Source of the DNA: Magnolia sinica
Lineage: Eukaryota > Streptophyta > Magnoliopsida > Magnoliales > Magnoliaceae
Reading direction: 5' to 3'
NCBI RefSeq assembly: GCF_029962835.1
Contig: NC_080584.1
Location: forward strand, 76,164,862 to 76,228,861
Length of the DNA: 64,000 nt
Shown in pieces: positions 61,007-64,000 of the stretch. A program made the position numbers and the translations under genes. Within the stretch, counting starts at the first letter, position 1. The number at the start of each line of letters is the position of its first letter. The notes beneath the pieces were generated by a model, which did no database searches, was not told the origin of the DNA, and saw only the letters and a program-made list of their open reading frames with translations.

Positions 61007-61423
61007 TACTACGCCAAAATCACAAATTTGCAATAGACCAAATCCGTCGTAAAACCAAATAAACGACGGATGTCATCCGTCTCTTGGTTCGTTGCTGTTT
61101 ACTGGGTCTTTTTTTTTTTTTTTTTTTTTTTTTTTGCGATGAATCAAAAAATAAAAAATCTATCACTTAAATTCGAAAAAACCCACTCGAATTAGTTGTC
61201 ATTGAAAATATTAGTGACAGATAAGGTCCATCGCTGATATGAGTAGAGCGACGGACAAATCTGTTGATATTGAACTTGTTCAGAAATTAGCGACGGATTT
61301 GGTCCGTCGCTAAAATATCAGTAAATAATAGAACATGTATATCGTCAAATTATTTATTTATTTATTTATTTTTGAATCTTACACCTGATAGTCATTCAAA
61401 AAATAATTCACACGATTATTTAA
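61007..61423. mobile_element. CACTA-like terminus and subterminal array, copy 2
   Basis: TACTACGCCAAAATCACAAA, then GACGGA-TCCGTC repeats. Diverged copy of 58393-58853 with a T-run at 61111-61135 where copy 1 has the 63-bp duplication. Confidence 0.75.
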
Positions 61424-61775
61424 TAAGAATCCCATTCACAAAATTGGTAATAACTCAATTCAATAATGAGGAAAGGGCCCAAGTGAGGCCATTTGAATGG
61501 ACTACTACAGGTACACCGTTCTTTTCATTATTCATTTGTCATCATTTCTAGAAAGGGGAGTGAGATTGGAAGGGGTGGAAGGGGCACCATGCCAACAAGG
61601 CCAAGAGTTATAACTTAATTTGCCTTCGAAATCAAGAGAAGGTTTGGTCCATACAATAGTATTCACAAGGCAGTTAAAACACCAAAAACATAAAAAATCT
61701 TGCCAGTGGGAATTCATAAACAGGTCATGCAACAAATTGCAAGAATATGTAATGGAATCATGTAGAGAAACTCAC

Positions 61776-61860
61776 CTGTCCATAAAATCTGCAACCAAAG
61801 TAAGCACAGCTCCTGCGTCTGTTATATCATAAAATTTTACCTCAAAATCATATCAAGAAG
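61776..61860 (-). pseudogene. possible captured exon end, unidentified
   Basis: On -, FYDITDAGAVLTLVADFMD runs to a CAG/GTGAGT donor at 61776. Its phase does not join the NDUFA9-like exon in frame. Weak case, based on codon-like pattern and the donor only. Confidence 0.25.
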
Positions 61861-64000
61861 AAAATATTATCCACAACTTATACAACATCTGCATTGAGCA
61901 CTTGACTCAATTAAATGAAGAGACTTAACCAAGGAATGATTTGTCAGAACATTTAATCCAAAACATAAAATAACTTGGAATGTATTTCTCTTGCATGAAG
62001 GTTTTGCAGCATTTAGCACGGCCAGAGCAAAAGAACTGCAGAACTTAGTAAGACTGCAGAATGACATTTACAAACCACAATGTTGAAAACAGCCATGCAT
62101 AACCATGTGCCCATTTGTTTTGTTCTCTGCTCAAAATTTGCGTCTTACGCAAGAGGGTCTAAACTCCAAAGTCCAAGTTTCATAGCATGCTCATAGTCAG
62201 TATGTTTAATGGTAAAAACTGATAAACCACACAAATGCCTACTTTTTCTCATTGTAACAAAAGTATGATTCCTTGAAATAGGAAACTCAAAATAAAACCA
62301 AATTATTCCATGCAAGAAAATGAAAACAGATCATGCAACTGCATGAATAACCAATCTAGCTTGAAACATAAACTAAAACATTTTATGTTCTACAGCAGAC
62401 ACATTGTCGAAGAATCAAAATACTCTTTACCAATATCGAATAATGTGCAAACCATCAAATCCATCAAATGCTAACCTGTGATTACTGCACTAGTGTGATC
62501 TAAAGCCTGAAAAATCTTGCACATCATACTTGAATTTCATGTCCTGCATCATTGTGGTTCAACACTACTCAAAATTCCTAGTTCGTTTTTAATAAGCTCA
62601 ATTCATAGTTCAAGTTCACCTAATCCAGCACACCAATACGATCTTCTAATTCAACATAGTTTCTTCCAATTCATATAGTACGTAACCAATTCATATACAA
62701 ATATTTTATATAATAGGTTGCAAAATGCTTATTTAACACCAAGCTTTGTGGGGGCATTATGTTGCTTGTGTAACATCCATCCACTCTGCATCCATCAGGT
62801 GACTCTTATCATGATCACCATACATGCCAAAAATCAGCTCAATCCAAAATTCAGATGGGCCACACAAGGAAAAATGTAAATCACACCTAAAACCTCTCAA
62901 GTCCACATGTTGTGGCTCGCCTTATTTTTGGATCAAGCTGACTTTTGGATTGTCCCTTCAGCTTGATTAGTGATACGTGATGAACGTCTTTCATGAAATA
63001 TAAATACCATGGTGGATCCCACACAAACATATGGTTGGCATTCCCTACTCATTATTCCTGTAGTGTGGCCCACATGGGTTGTGGATGGGGATGATTTTAG
63101 GTCCCAGGGCCTAAATATGTGGGGCGCACCCGATGTATGGAAAGAATGTTACACAAACAATATGGTGGGCCACAAAGCTCAAGCACTTCTGCCTGCCGAA
63201 TACAATAGATGTTTTAAAGAATTATGGAATCCAGTCCTCCCATTCAAGACAAATAAAGTTTTAGTTCCTAGGAGATCATCACATACGACAAGCCTTTTTT
63301 TCTCCCCACCCACATCATGCGTAGAATATTGATATGAAAATCAGGCCAACCTACTGATCAATTGGAACAAACCATCGGAATCAATGGACAGCCATTAGTA
63401 TGACTAAAAGTAATGGTGTGAGGCTGGCCACAAAATGTGTACCTCATTGTTATTGCAACCCAGGCCAAGATCAGGTAAGCCCACTTAACTGATCAATGAG
63501 CCTGATTCAAATGGAAGAAAATTACAGTGTCACCATGCGATGGAGTTTTAGATTAGAATGGTAAAGTGTCTTCCAATTGCAATGATCGGAAATTGTATGG
63601 TCAAAATTTTCTGAGGGATGATCTGATGATCTGATTTATAGCCTCCCTATTAAATAACATTCCATGTAGAATATGGTTCTGTTTTGGAACTTTCCAAATT
63701 CGAACTAAATTAAAGGTTCAAGTACACTGTTTTTAAAGTTAATAAATCCAAAACAAACTAAAATTCCTTTTCCAAATTTATCGCTGACTTATTAGATACA
63801 ATTCTGGAACTTGTTTCAATCTTGTCCAGATTACGAACCAAACTATGTTGGCTTTATTTGTGAACTGCCCCTAAATTGACCAATATCAGAGATTTTTAGT
63901 GATTCGAACTGTGAATCAGGTCACTTGAACTGATTCACAGTTCAAGGACAGAAATACCGATTTAGTAACTATGGTTGTGGCCCTAGAAACTTAAAAACTT
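61861..64000. other. intergenic repeat-like DNA, no gene recognised
   Basis: MITE-type GTGGG/GGGCCACA words near 62860, 63010, 63065, 63120 and 63165. Nothing with a clear coding pattern; the + frame at 63009-63332 is not recognised. Confidence 0.4.
63906..63943. repeat. perfect 14-bp inverted repeat
   Basis: GAACTGTGAATCAG and its exact complement are separated by 10 bases. Confidence 0.95.

Overview
This is nuclear DNA of a flowering plant. The evidence is intron-split S-domain receptor kinases with plant splice sites, fragments of plant nuclear genes, and dense LTR retrotransposons, CACTA, hAT, LINE and MITE-like DNA. Many scattered copies of a GTGGGNCCCACC-TGATGT motif suggest a woody lineage, perhaps a magnoliid, but the species cannot be named from this sequence.

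Host genes. The window holds a G-type lectin S-receptor-like kinase cluster. The 3' half of one gene lies on + (141-2239). A complete seven-exon gene lies on - (36101-39832, 840 codons). A near-identical paralogue on - (49551-53298) is broken by two nonsense codons and a 2-base loss. A tail-only remnant of a further copy lies at about 48795-49013. The last two - strand copies come from a segmental duplication that includes 3' and 5' flanks.

Layout. 1-2.3 kb: kinase 3' half. 2.6-4.0 kb: copia remnant. 6-8.3 kb: four inverted-repeat (MITE-like) elements. 9.9-10.36 kb: putative solo LTR. 10.9-18.4 kb: a composite region with CACTA-type ends carrying gene fragments (anthranilate phosphoribosyltransferase, beta-1,3-glucanase, unidentified exons), a LINE scrap and a polypurine minisatellite. 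18.97-26.60 kb: a full-length Ty1/copia element with a perfect CATTG target duplication but a dead pol. 26.8-34.3 kb: a dead hAT transposase split by a 4.1 kb solo LTR. 35.3-40 kb: the intact kinase. 40.06-41.4 kb: MITEs and an older duplicated segment. 41.6-48.26 kb: a decayed - strand copia element split by a 1.73 kb solo LTR. 48.3-53.6 kb: the duplicated kinase block. 53.9-56.6 kb: an internally deleted Ty3/gypsy element. 58.1-62 kb: a copia scrap, two CACTA-like subterminal arrays, a LINE scrap, an NDUFA9-derived exon and a phase-compatible unidentified exon. 62-64 kb: low-information repeat DNA.

The intact kinase is predicted to be a plasma-membrane receptor with an extracellular lectin/SLG/PAN region and a cytoplasmic Ser/Thr kinase. 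Everything else is mobile DNA or its debris. The most unusual content is the pair of transduplicated, chimeric gene-fragment clusters next to CACTA-like termini, and the recurrent nesting of solo LTRs inside the coding regions of other transposons.
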